DNA of 64,000 nt from Notospermus geniculatus (Eukaryota > Nemertea > Pilidiophora > Heteronemertea > Lineidae), in NCBI GenBank assembly GCA_002633025.1, contig NMRB01000852.1:186001-250000 (forward strand). The letters are read 5' to 3'. Position 1 is the first letter of the stretch. Every line of letters starts with the position of its first letter. Shown here piece after piece: positions 38,327 to 50,745 of this stretch. A program made the position numbers and the translations under genes. The notes under the pieces are model-generated. The model saw only the letters and a program-made list of their open reading frames with translations. It did no database searches and was not told the DNA's origin.

Positions 38327-38650
38327 CAACACGTACTGACACCGTACGTACGGTATATTATTCAAACATTGGAAACTATTTGACGGCATTTACGGTAAAG
38401 TGGAGTAATATCCTGATAATTCCATCACCCATCCTCATCCCCCATCCTCATTATCACATAAGTATTGTATCTTAATTACACGTTCATACCAGATTTACTC
38501 ATCAATCTTTACAGCATTCATTGCAGGATTGATTAAAAACAGTAATGCAATCATCGATAATTGCTACGATTTACCATCAATTGGAACGTGATCCAGAGAG
38601 AGAGAGACGATCCTTCCAGTTCCACGACCTACATTTGATGAGGTTTCGTA
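38327..38650. other. spacer between two minisatellites
   Basis: AT-rich sequence contains a short GAGAGAGAGA run near 38600. No gene or structured element was seen. Confidence 0.5.
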
Positions 38651-39056
38651 ACGGCCCAGTTAGCCCATGACATTCTGCAGCCTGATTAGCCCATGAAAAC
38701 GGTTTGCGGCCCAGTTAGCCCATGACAACGTTTTGCAGTTCAGTTAGCCCAAAACAACAGTTTGCGGTCCAGTTAGCCCAATACAACGTTCTGCGGTCCA
38801 GTTAGCCCAATACAACGTTTTGCGGCCAATCTAGCCTGTGACAAAGTTTTGCGGCCCAGTTAGCCCACGATAATTTTTTGCGACCCGATTAGCCCACGAC
38901 AACGTTTTGCGGCCCAGTTAGCCTGTGACAACGTTTTGCAGTCCAGTTGGCCCACGACAACGTTTTGCGGCCCAGTTAACCTCCGACAACTTTTTGCGGC
39001 CCAGTTACCCCACAACAAAGTTTTGCGGCCCGGTAGCCCACGATGATGTTTTGCGA
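38651..39056. repeat. 29-bp minisatellite, about 14 copies
   Basis: The unit is close to GCGGCCCAGTTAGCCC followed by ACGACAACGTTTT, 29 bp in all. I count fourteen units. Variation is concentrated in the CGGCCC and ACGAC parts, while AGCCC and CGTTTTGCGG are well kept. An open frame on the minus strand (38860-39135) is a reading of the repeat. Confidence 0.92.
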
Positions 39057-41533
39057 CAATCCCTTCCATTGCTGAAGTAGGTGATTCGGATGGACGTTGT
39101 CGGAGGCCTAACCGGCCGTTGTGAATAGTCACCAATACTGTAGAACGACACTTCTATCGGATGCTATGGTGAGGAGAAGATTCTCCACTTGGGACACAAA
39201 ACGTAAACCATATGATTAGTCCGTTCAATCTTCGCCTGACCACTGTAAATGGTACTTCTCTCAAAACCACTCTGGCCACTATCGTGGGAAACTCTTCTTT
39301 CTTGCAATATTGAGCCACTGAACTTTTTTGTGAACATTTGAATACAGATGGCATCGAGATAGACTCAAGAGAGGGATTGGATCATTACTTAACTTGAGAG
39401 ACACTGCAAGCTATTAAAAAGCCGATGAAAAGGATTTGTGGTATCATGTGTTGGCAAGTATCTCTACAGAACTGCACCGACTGCACACTGTTGCCAAAGG
39501 AGTTTGTGAAGAAGAGTTCCCCCAGGATGCCCTAGATTTGTACTTGTAGGTGAGGAGGCAGGAAGAAGAGGAGACGGAGATTTTTCCCTTTCCATTCAAC
39601 TTTTACTCACCAGGCGGCTAATCCGACAAGAGGGCAGAGGACACACACTTAGGGCAATATAATCAACCACAGTCCTCAAAGTTTAATCACCAGATCGATG
39701 AGATCAATAGCCTTTTTCTATCTCGTCAGGCAGACATTTAACCAGCCTCATCAGCCCTTTATGAGTAAGACGTTACCGACGTTTGATTCTCACACCGATT
39801 CGTTCAACACAAAGAAGGCAGCCGCGGGTCAAAAGAGCAAAGAAATTACCGCCGCCACGAAATGTTACCGAGGTGGAGGAGATTAAAGTATGAGGATGTT
39901 CGTTATGGAGAATTATTTGTAGACATTAAAGATTTCATAAATCGTGGTCTTTCGAATTGAAAGATCAAATGAACGCTATGTTAGATAGATTAGCTTTTAT
40001 TAGGTGTTCAAGGGAAGACAGAACTACTGGATGAGATTTCTGATTCATTTTTCAGAATGACAGGACAAGGACGATAATAATGACATCCGTCTTTCTAAGC
40101 GCCATATTTGGCAAGATATCTTCCAAAGCCTGAGATGAGGGTTTGACTATCACATAAGAAGAAAATGTCACAAACTGGCATCACTAGAGGGTAGCACCAG
40201 TCATGCAGTCTGTTTTATATCCGGGATAAAAGGGTCAACCCTCTTCAGATCCTCCTATCTCACCACTGGACCAATACCGGTGTAGGCCTACATTTTGTGT
40301 AACACTGTGTACATGTAGCCAGGTAAGTCAATGATGAAATCAGAACATCAATTATCATGTACAACAAACAGACTAATCACAAACAATTAGATATATCTGT
40401 CCCAATTTAGATGCACATGTATAAAAAAATTCACATAAAATTCATTATAAACCATGCATATCATTGTGTACCTGACACTGCGACACTTGAAATACAGGTC
40501 ATGATCTGCTTGCCGATCTTCCCGTCTTGTGAACATCTCGAGATTAGCACGAAATGACATGTCATAGGCTTTTTAGGGCTACGTAACCGTCCACGTACAG
40601 GCCTGTCAAGTGATGGGCGGGTTTAATAACAAATTCGGAAGGATTATTGAACACAATCCACGTATTGTCCTGATCTAACGGTGAAGCCATTTTGGAAGCA
40701 GGTCTGTCAAAAAGACGGACTCTGAATAGATTAGGCCTACAGGTGCGGCGGTCGGCACACCGATATCTAGACTGTAGCGATGCCTTCTTCTTTGAACTAG
40801 AAACGGATTAGGAGAGCAATAATCGTGTGAACAAAAGATGACTGAATGATGGAATCATCCCTACTACAGCAGAGCAACAAACTGACCGAATCAGGAATGC
40901 GCACGTGCAAAGCCAACAACAGCGCAACCCTGGCGTAACTAGATGCACGACCAGCTTAGGTACCTTAGGTATGCCAATGACAAGATTTCAAATGATGCAA
41001 TATCAGCTCCATCAATATCCAGATCCGATCAACACAAAGCAGACAAATCCCAACTTTTTTCCATATTTTGTTCCTCAATAAATGCCACGTAATGAGCTGG
41101 GGTTGGGCTCAATTGTCACACAGTGAACATCCTTTGCAACAAAACCTCCCCTTTCGGGCATTTGAAATGAATTTTTAAACCTCTCTTTGAGGAGAACTAT
41201 GCTGAATCAAATACTACCTCGAGGCTTATGTATAGAGTAGTTCACACCTTTAGTAAAGAGAGCTTTAGTGAATTATCAAAAGGATAGAATGGTATTTGTT
41301 GACATTATCGTTTTCTCCAAACATCAATGCCAGTGACGAATTTCACTCTCAACATGAAGAATTCAAAGCAAACAACAGTATTTTCCAACAGACTTTTTCC
41401 TACATTTCAAATCATCGCCAACTCAGAACGAATCGTAGCGCCCTCAAGGCTTAATATCTTCTCCAAGTAAGACCAACACAACAAAGAAAATTTCATATTG
41501 GGTCTGTGTGCCCGGTAATGTGGAGTTATAAAG
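39057..41533. other. no gene seen
   Basis: Only short open frames are present, with no array or long inverted repeat. TAGGCCTA occurs at 40283 and 40732, and TACATGTA at 40310. Confidence 0.4.
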
Positions 41534-41647
41534 GAATCAACTGACATTATTCTTGACTTTGCTAAAGCATTTGACAGGGTGCGGCGACATCATGAGTTGA
41601 AATCTGCCCTGAATGCTGGGATTCAGATCTGGTCAATGAGGTATTAG
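41534..41647 (+). pseudogene. non-LTR retrotransposon reverse-transcriptase fragment
   Basis: The frame from 41534 reads ...DIILDFAKAFDRVRRHHE... and then LKSALNAGI before a stop at 41645. D-h-h-L-D-F-(A/S)-K-A-F-D-x-V is the conserved first catalytic block of non-LTR reverse transcriptases (CR1/L2/Jockey-type LINEs): the aspartate sits in the strand before AFD and 'H..L...L...GI' follows in the family. Only about 37 codons survive, with a stop right after. Nothing recognisable as the later Y-x-D-D block was found downstream. It is a short dead remnant; the exact clade cannot be called. Confidence 0.8.
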
Positions 41648-44040
41648 TCTGGCATTTTTGCCAATACATCTATCAAACCGGATTTTGCTCGGATAGAGCT
41701 TAACCATCATAAAGAATGCAAATTTGTGGTGCTATTAGCCAAGTTGGAATATCTGTTGGAATGACTAAGTTCTGTACTACAAAAATATCCTCATATGTGA
41801 CCTTATCTAGGTTTTCATCAACACTGCTGGTATTTTGAAAGTGCTCATATAATGGTGTCACAAATAACACAGCAATTATTGCACCATTACCCAATTCCCA
41901 AAGCGTAAGGCAGTGACAAAAACACACGACGATTATTTTTGATCAGAAATGGCAAAAAATGAGAGTATATACATACAATGTAGACTATGAGAGTAGATGT
42001 ATATACACAGACTGTGCATGTAGTCGGGTTTTCGATTGTGTTACATTGGTTTTCATGTTGGAGAATTCTGTGAACATCAATAATGCAAAGGCAGATACGA
42101 AAAGAAGTGATATCATGTGAATAAAAGCAGAATTGTGGGAAAACCTAACATTTGTCAAAGAAAACGTCTATACCACGATACTGCCTGAAGGAAGGAGACA
42201 ATACGTGACAATATGCCGATACCGTACTGGATTTCCTGCTAGACGCGATATCTGAAATCAGATTTATACCAGCCTGTGTATCGACAGAAAGTCATTTTAA
42301 CAACCCTTTCCATCCCAAAACTTTAAAGTTCAAGAGATTTATTGAACCGACTTATTCTCATGTTTCTAAGTCCCAGGTACATTGCTTTGCACACTGAACT
42401 CATGAACTGTGAGAAATAAAATCCTTGATCAAGTCCAAACCCATGGTGGGCGGGGCATGCACATTGCCCCAGGGTGAAGAACCTCAACACTCCAGGCAAA
42501 TTAGTGAGAATCTTGACTTCAACCAATTTGAAATTCATCGCCCATCATTCTCAAGATCACTCTCACCCAGGTGATGGTCCCCATGCCGCCAGCGCTATCT
42601 CGGCTAATGGCCTCTCCTCTCCCACTATGCATTGTTATTACCCAGAACATCAAGGAATATTGCTTCGAGTTTGAAAATTACACGAATTTACGGGACCTGA
42701 GGACACGGAGAAATACCAATCAGCCAACTCATCCCCCATTTTGCCTAGAGTTCAAGAATCAACCAGCTATCATGGAAACCCTCGGGAGAGTATTCCATCA
42801 GAAGCAGCCCTTCTTAGGAGGTGTAATGTCATAATGTCCACTATCAGTAGCAATCTAACCGTAGGAAAACCGTAATGAAAATGATCCGATCGACGAGAGC
42901 GTACGATCTTGATTCTCTCGCCTTCGGGTAATAATGGATGAGTCAGAGTCCTACCGGCTCTGTAGCAATTACTCGAACGAGAATGCAAATATATCAAGCT
43001 TTTATTTCGCACAATATTGTCAAAATCAGCCGTCTGGACTTGTCAACACTACATGAAACACTGGCTCGTTAGGTGCAGGGTACATGGAGGATAATTAGTC
43101 CATGAGCCAGACCCTGGATTTTAGAGTTTGACTACGGTACCAAAAAGGTGACCAGATCCAACACTGATTTTTGGTTAGGCAGGTACCTGAAGGGTCCAAA
43201 AAATTGTGATGGACTTTTCGGAAGTGTAGCTTGGTACCTGCATGGCGGCCATCTTGAAAAATGGCCACCGTTTTCGGGCTAAGATATGATGATTCATAAT
43301 AATGACCATGGAGCACTACCAATACAAGCCACAGACATGGGGTTTGGATTATTGTGTTCGCTATGAAATAACGCATCTTCTCATATATAAATTATGTACC
43401 TTAATTACTAACGTATGTTCTAAATTGTAAATATTGTGAAAAATACCATTCTCTATCCACACATGTTATGGTCAAATATCCACCTAGGTCATATGCTCCA
43501 CAGACATATAAATGTGCCTTGTTTGACCATTTTTTACTGGAGTGACGTGTTTTTCTGTCGACACTGATTTTTCAGTTTCTGCTCATATGGGTAGGGGTAG
43601 TATTAGTATTAGGTCTTCAAGAACCTGCCATAAGGAATTATAAAAAGGGCTTCAGGACATGAGATGAGACGAGCGTAGTCAGAGGGCGGAGCGATGTCAC
43701 ATCCGTTGGTAGTCAAGATGCATGATCCTGTATCCGATATCAAAACTGAAATCAAATTGATTAAAAGATTAAAAAATGGTGGAGGGGACGTTTTAAGCAT
43801 GAACCCTAAACATGCAACCTGTTCTCTTGTGAGTGGCGAACCACTCGTGGAACGGGCATTAACCTTCCACGTTGTATTAGATTTCAATCCCACTCTTATG
43901 TCCACTGTAAGACATAAAGTTCTTGGTTTGTATTGTGACAAATGAACAATTATTTTTGCATCTTCATCTTCACCGACAGAGCATGAATCCACATTTTTTC
44001 TTCCCAATTTGATGTCTTCTGACGTTGGGCAGAATTACAT
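41648..44040. other. no gene seen
   Basis: Overlapping open frames at 43609-44007 (-) and 43694-43945 (+) lie opposite each other and match no family. A short inverted pair, GGCCATC.TG / AAATGGCC, lies at about 43247-43266. No larger structure was recognised. Confidence 0.4.
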
Positions 44041-44045
44041 GCTAA

Positions 44046-44394
44046 GGTTACACTTTTTGAAAATACCCGTGTTTTTCCAGACCCGTGTGTACGAAAATCC
44101 CGGCGAGAGGTCACACTACTACATTGTAGTTAAGTAGCCCGACGACAGTTGCGCTGCATGCATTGACTCTTCGGTCATTTCTGTATTGGCACACATTGTT
44201 GGAGGCGCGAAAACGACGTCACTTAATGGCTGCGCCATCTGTAGCCGTGCGAAGAACTAACGTAAACACGGTGATTTCGAAAAGCACGGCGAGGTGGGTG
44301 TCTCAAAAACCCATGTTTTTCAGACACGGGTTTCTGGAAGCCCGGCAATTCATAGGTGTGACCGCAAAAAACGCGGATTTTATGTAGTGTAACC
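44046..44394. mobile_element. possible TIR element with GGTTACACT ends
   Basis: GGTTACACT at 44046 is matched by AGTGTAACC at 44386-44394. Behind each end come similar blocks in inverted order: AAAAT.C(C)CGTTTTT, then CCAGA..CCCGTGT, a CCCGGC/GCCGGG pair, and a GGTCACAC copy. The ends diverge between these blocks, and no target duplication was found. This could be an old hAT- or Chapaev-like non-autonomous element with subterminal repeats, but the superfamily is a guess. Confidence 0.45.
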
Positions 44395-44940
44395 ACGGCT
44401 ACTACGTACAACCTCGTTCCCAGGGGTCGTTCGCTTTCTGACAATCAATCTCCAACGCAGAGGTCAGACGGTTGCACGTGGTTATGTTTACACTCACAAA
44501 ATCATGTGATCAAATTCGACGAAGCTGATTCGTCCATCGATTTGGTTGATTCTATAATAGAAACTATTTCTGCCGGAACGACCGAACCGAATCACAGCCA
44601 CACGTGTAATCCGCCGCAAAATAGTGCAACACAAAATAATGAACAAATGTTAAAAAATCATGGTGTGTTTGGTGTTTTGGTGCACTTCTAAACTGGACAG
44701 TACGATTATGATTTATCATTCCGAGCAGAAGTGATGAGGGCGTTTGAAACCAGTGGTACAAGTGGAGCAAACCGAAAACGCGGAACGCCGTACCGCTGGG
44801 CTAGCGAGTTTGTCTGACAATATGCCCCCTCCCCCCATGGCAGTCACGCAATACCTAAGTAGGCCTATTAGATACGTGATTCTTTTTAACTCATTCAGAG
44901 TCAGCTTTGAAAGACTCTCAACATTGGGGAACCTGCATCA
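44395..44940. other. no gene seen
   Basis: Short overlapping open frames on both strands only; no repeat recognised. Confidence 0.45.
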
Positions 44941-45120
44941 CTTTTTATCCCCGCAGGTCGGCGCTGTACCGAAGACGTCAAAAACAGAGCAAACCAACGT
45001 AATGACGTCGCGTCGCGACGTCATTGACGCAGAGCAACAAAGACCGAAACGTCGTAAAAAGGTACAACCGCTCACAGCGCCTCAGAGTAGCGGTAGTTCT
45101 ATAGGTTCCTCACTGCTGTA
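44941..45120 (+). mobile_element. CRE-rich foldback repeat (MITE-2), copy B
   Basis: It matches copies at 13003 (reverse) and 59077 from CTTTTTATC..GGTCGGCGCTG through GACGTCAAAAACAGAGC to GGTTCCTCACTGCT. Its centre, 45001-45025, is a perfect palindrome with 12-bp arms (AATGACGTCGCG and its complement) around one base, giving two nearly complete CRE sites. The outer parts (GGCGCTG and CAGCGCC) are inverted. A long open frame (44744-45121) crosses it and is not credible as a gene. Confidence 0.83.
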
Positions 45121-47355
45121 GCTCTGAACATTGCCAGGCTTGTAAGAGACGGATGGAGCCAGAGAATCAATCAATGAATCCCTAATGTCATCGTAAATAC
45201 ACACTCTTAGGCATGTTAGAGACGGCACTCTTAGTGAGGATTATCAGATGTTATTCTAGCTTTGGAATCACGCTATAGATCGCATCATGATATCACTGTT
45301 GACAAGATAAAGTGGTGGAAGTAAAGGACAAGTTGAGCAAAGTATGCTAAGGGTGTGTTACCCTTCTCTAACATCGGGTAGTAGGCCTATAGCCATGTTG
45401 TTACAACTGCATTGAGATGTTGATGCTATAAAAGGGAAAGATTTACTGTACTGTGCTTTATTGTGATTATGAAGTACTCTCGGTCAAAGAACAACACTAT
45501 CATGTACATTTTAGCCTACTTGGTTTCAACTCTCAGTGTTACATGAGTGACACATTTGATCGCCAATTAGATAAAACAAGTCCATCTTGTCTTCTTGGCA
45601 AACACCTATCATCTGCTGTAACCGACGGCAGCAAAATTCCCAACCGCATCAAGTCCTCCGTGACTGAAATCGGTGCCATGCCAGCAGATGTACTAGATAG
45701 TACAACAAAACACCGAGATTTACCAATATCAGATCATCACTCCTCTATTTTCCAATAAGATCATCTTGCTTCTCCCTTATCTTATCAATAAAACAGAAAT
45801 TGCATTTTAATTGCATCGTTCCCGAGCTCCCATTTATAGAAATCTGCAATGCTAATTCCAATTTGATTGCTGAAGAGTCAGTTATCATAACTGCTATGAG
45901 ATGGTAGTTTATTCACGAGTGCAATCTATTGATTCTTCACTCCCAGATATTGGTACTCCTAAAATACTTATAGGTTTTACGGTTCTCGTTATTTTGCAGC
46001 CTTCCAGCAGAGATGGTTACAGTGTAACAGATACCAAGTGATACTGATGCAGTGCGTAAACAACACTTGCTAACAAAGGCATTTTACAAACAATAGACCT
46101 CCGGTAAACCAGTTGCCTGAGGCGAGGGTCTGGTAATTGACAGAACAACATTTAGACAATACTTTCCTTGCTTTGATACAAAAGAAGAAGGCTGTTTCTT
46201 CACCACAAGGAAAAGAAGACCTGAGGCTCATCAGAATTTCTGGAAAGATTCTACTAGTTAGAAGGCAACTACTTTTTCTAAACACAGGCCTAGTTTCAAC
46301 AGCCTTGCAGCAGCCTGCGGACAATTGACAAAGCAAATCATTTAAGAAGGATAGGGTGCTTTCGTCATGTTCCCAGAAACCTAACAAAGATCTGACTTGC
46401 CTCAATACAGGCAAGAGTAGCTCTTACACTTATAAAAGTTTCCAAGATTTTGGCAAGTTCTCTTAGAGGCAAACTGTGTTGTTGTATCCTACAGGACAAA
46501 ACTTCCCTGAAGAAGATCGTGACATCTCGGGCAGCAATACACCCACATATAGACATTATGCCTTGTGAAAAGACTCATTTTTCATCCCAAAACTCACATA
46601 ATGTGACATGGATTTTTATATCTACAAAGTAGGGATGGTTTGTCACTTTGTGAACGAGGGTACATTACGAAGTACGTACCTCCGCAATCTTCAAATATTA
46701 CATATTCTGCCATTGTGCTGAAAGCCACAGCAACTATAGACATGGTGCAGGCTTTTATAGGCTCCAATTTCTTCCTGTACTGTGCTGTTCATCAAAGATA
46801 TTATCTACAAAAGCTATATGATACTGAGTTCTTGATTTTATTAGCAATTTTAGCATTTCATCACCAAGACACTCCACACGGGCATCGTCCCTGATCCTTA
46901 AGGTCCCTGTCATCTCCTCTTAGCTGACGTTGATCCTTGCGACTAAACGATGATCTGTGCCCTCAGGATGCCACACGGTGAGCCAATATGTCTGCCTCCA
47001 TAACTGAAGACAAGATAATGGATCATAACTCACTGAAAGACTCCCAATGAAAGATGACACATGCCAATACAGATCATTTCATCGAGTGAAGACGACCACA
47101 GGTCAAGGAGCTCAGGGTCGGTGGTCGTTTTCAAAGAACACTAATTCAAAACCTACTTAAGAAGAGTTTGGTGAAGTATCCCAGTTGACTAAAGCGTCGA
47201 TCATGAATGCAGTCAAAGTTGCTGTTGGATCGGCACATTTCGACCTTGCCACCCTTGAAGGTTTGTCATTGTCAAAGGAGACGACATGGAGCATGCCAGG
47301 AGTCCATCATCTCAGCTTCAGACCCTCTCTCCTGAGGCCCTTCCACATTAAGCTT
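45121..47355. other. no gene seen
   Basis: Only short open frames on both strands. TAGGCCTA lies at 45382. No exon chain, RNA gene or array could be supported. Confidence 0.4.
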
Positions 47356-47412
47356 GCACATGCATCCCTATCTTGCATAAGCATCCTTATCTTGCACAAG
47401 CATCCCTATCTT
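47356..47412. repeat. 19-bp tandem repeat, three copies
   Basis: Units close to GCACAAGCATCCCTATCTT start at 47356, 47375 and 47394. Confidence 0.88.
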
Positions 47413-50400
47413 GGAGCAGCAAACGATCAGCAAACTAATGATAATGTGGTGAGAGAAATGGCGCCAGAATCCTTCCATCTGATAGCTCCTGCAATCACAG
47501 CATCGATCACCAGACAAACACAGCTACCGTTAAAGGTATGGTGACCTTAATGTACTTATTCAATATTAAGGGACAGTGTCATTTGCTGTGTGCAAAAAAA
47601 TGTGTCGTCCCCAGATCCACTGCTGCTGAGGAAATTCACGATTGAAATGAAGGCACGATGACCAACATCATACTACTGTGGTGATCTTTCAGAAACAATC
47701 ATATAAGACGTTGGCAGGTATGGTACCTTTAAAAACTGTGACATCTTGAACTCGGTGATAGCAGTATTAGTCACATGGCGATAAATTCTTGCAAATCTTC
47801 AGGTGTACAGTGGTATGAAGCCAAGATCAATACACTTGACTGCTGACTCTGAACGCCTGTCAGTGAGAAGTAGTGCTTATCATTACAGCTTCACTTGGTG
47901 GTTCATATCAAGACAACGCCGACAACATGCCGAAAAGTCGTATCAATTTGAGTCTGGACGTGCCTGGAGACAGAATGATGGTGGCTCATTAATTTTGATT
48001 AATGCACAATACAATGGCAAAAGAATATACGTATGTATGTTGAATGATAGAAAAAGCCGTGTTAGCCAGTTAGTGCATCATCATGCTCTTCTTATGAAAC
48101 ATTAGATCCATGGCAACCTGGGCTCTGGAATAATGGATGTAACTTGCTTCAGAGTAAGCCTACAAATACCACGATGACAGAAAAAGAAATAAATGTCAAA
48201 ACAAAGTAAAAGAAATGTTTGTTTATTTCTTAACCGAGAATACCTGCAAATTGTTACATGGCAGATTTGTTCCCTTCTTTTTCTAATAGGGAAGACTGCA
48301 GAGTCATGCTTGTTTACTATTAATTTGAAGGTCAAGGCCATAATAAAAAAAATGTATCGGTGAAGGTCGAGGTCATCAGATGAACATAACAATGGGCAAG
48401 GTCACGAGATGAACACTGCAAATGATAGAAGTTGATCAACACGACCAAAGCCTTGTCCAAAATGAAATTTTCGACTCAGAATTCTCTTATTTCAACCTGA
48501 TGCTGTTTCAGCTGAGGTGATGGCATGATATTCCCATTGATACTTTTCTCACCATGTCAATATACGTTTCCAAGATATGCAAATAGTCTGATTATCTGAC
48601 TGATACGAGAGTAAATCTTGTCGCATGCCTCCAGCCTTTTCTATCAAATCTATCAATTATGTATAACAGGATGATGGATCCTGCATGCGTTGGTGATAGG
48701 TCGATAATCATATTGGCAGGCTATTAACGGCTCCTTTCACCATGGTACCTTGATACTTCATTGATACTCAATATCTAAATCACGTTGAACTGACAGCCCG
48801 GTTCACTGGCCTTCACGACCTCATATAATGAAAAGTTCCATCAGGTATATGATCCCATAAGCTCGTCAAGGGCAGGTGATAGATCACGTTTGGCTCCAAA
48901 ATTTGCTAGTATTAGATGGTAACAGCGTGAAATCCTTATCATCATGATACTAGGAAGCTGTAGGGACAAAAACGGGGGCTGTGCTGGCATTGTTCTTCTG
49001 GTAACAGAGTCCAGTTCGTCGTTGCACTTGAACTCAGTCATGTGCACCGAAATTTGTTGGATTACCCATATCTGTCAAATTACGGTATTTTAAATGCTCT
49101 TCAGGATGAAGTGTTTACTCCCACCAATGCAGCAGACATTCTTGACATATACAGCAGTGTTTGCTAGTGAATTTATAGTATATGAAGGATGTGTGCTGAC
49201 GTTGAGTGGTGATTTGCTTTGCTGGTGATATCAGACAAACCGACAATAAATATACACATCAAACACTGAGTGAAGTGGTCATTCACGTATGATGAAGAGG
49301 TGGTATATAAGGATATGAATTTCCTGGCCAAATGTTCCACTGCCACTTAGAGAGCCAGATGATGCAGAGTGGCCACATTCATAGACGAATGGCATTGACA
49401 GAAAAAAAAACTCGTTCTGGCAACATTACTGCCGATTATTAGATAATGGAAAATTGCTAACGATTTGAAGAGAACTTTACGATGAACTGCCAGGTCAGGT
49501 TTTTTTGTTCCAGGTTTCGGTGATGAACTTTCGAGAATATTTCCTACTGCATTTACAGCCAGGTTACAATTAGACTTAAGCATGTAAGATGACTGAAGAC
49601 ATTCTCATCTTGATTAGATTATAAGTAACACATATACTTAATGCCATCCATCCTGCTTCACAATTACATATCCAACATACAGCACATGTTTTAAACCATT
49701 GGTAATCAATGGAATTGCGCAGGATATTGGACCTGAAGTGGAATGATTAGACCTTGGAGTACCCTCCTGCTACACGATGGGCTCCAGCCTGATCATATAG
49801 TGGTCAAGTACATTCTCGTCCCAAAACTTTCTAAAGAATGATTTCACTGGTGTAATATTATCTTATTATGGGTCTAGCAGAGCGATTTGAACTGAGGAAC
49901 CCTATTCGAGTGTCCTTGTCGGTATCTGACATCTTGAGTTATGTATGTATATATATATATATCAGTGGCTCCTTCGTCGCAGCGGTGATGTAGAAAACGA
50001 GTGCTTAGAACCACTGATTAGGGCTACCTCAGTTCATGCAGGATGGTCTCTGCTCGATTCTGACAATCATTCAGACAGTTTGACTCTTTAATCCACGCCT
50101 TATTTTGGCTCCCACACTCCATCACCACATCTTTTTCTGTTGATCAGCACATCCACGCCAGATACCCCTCAATTCTCAGAGGAAGACCAAAACATCCTGT
50201 CACGAACCAGTTTGACATTCTATCAACATTCGAAATCAAACCCTAATCAATCGGGAAATTCGTTTCGAAATATTGATTCGGGAATTCATCTCCTATAGGA
50301 TGTCACTGACAATTGATAGCATAGGTGCGTGAACTTTCTGATCATGAGAGGTACAGAAAGGTCAAATGGGGAAATATCAACTTTCTCTGCTTTTTGAAAG

Positions 50401-50576
50401 GTTGAGTCGTACCGTAATTAGAAACAATAGCCTATATAACATACTCATAGATGTCTACAGTTTCGTATTACTTGAGTGAGACGTATCATACTGTAGTCTC
50501 GCGTGTACCCCGCGGTGGCGATCACCAGCCCAATCCGAATGTAGTCCGGTAGGATCGCTGGGACATATCAAGTAAA
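47413..50576. other. no gene seen; small motifs
   Basis: Contents include a cluster of AAGGTC(A)-type hexamers on the + strand (48327-48411) and an ATGTATGT(AT)n microsatellite at 49941-49962. Adjacent open frames at 47185-47544 and 47803-48105 could be joined by a GTATGG donor and a CTTCAG acceptor, but the first includes the 19-bp repeat and neither matches a family. Confidence 0.4.
49941..49962. repeat. (AT)n microsatellite
   Basis: ATGTATGT runs into seven AT dinucleotides. Confidence 0.9.
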
Positions 50577-50745
50577 TGTGGTGAATTTAGGAGGTTTTAG
50601 GCTCTCGAGCTTGACGTCCGTACTTTTGGCTCGAAGGAAGAACGCTTGCCTACCTTGCACGCGGGAGATGCGGGTTCGATTCCCGGTGCCGTCTGCGACA
50701 ATTGGCGTTGTCGGCGAAGGCGCTTTCCTTTCTCATCTCGGCTTT
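50577..50745 (+). mobile_element. SINE-2, tRNA-derived, copy 1
   Basis: The unit is shared with 54349: TGTGGTGAATTTAGGAG, then TTGACGTCCGTACTTTTGGC, then a tRNA-like part with an A-box-like TTTTGGCTCGAAGGAAG, a GTTGCAC-like loop (nominal anticodon TGC) and a B-box GGGTTCGATTCC. Downstream, GGCGAAGGCGCTTTCCTTTCTC resembles the 'aaggcacttt' body common in animal tRNA SINEs. The tRNA part has a few indels relative to copy 2. No target duplication was recognised. Confidence 0.75.

Noticed and set aside
38056-39056. CRISPR-like array
   Set aside because: Units are contiguous tandem repeats without unique spacers, and the surroundings are clearly eukaryotic.
44744-45121. 125-residue open frame
   Set aside because: Its second half is the CRE-rich foldback repeat, seen in two other places.
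47185-48105. two-exon gene from frames at 47185-47544 and 47803-48105
   Set aside because: The first frame contains a 19-bp tandem repeat, the splice sites are ordinary chance matches, and no domain is visible.
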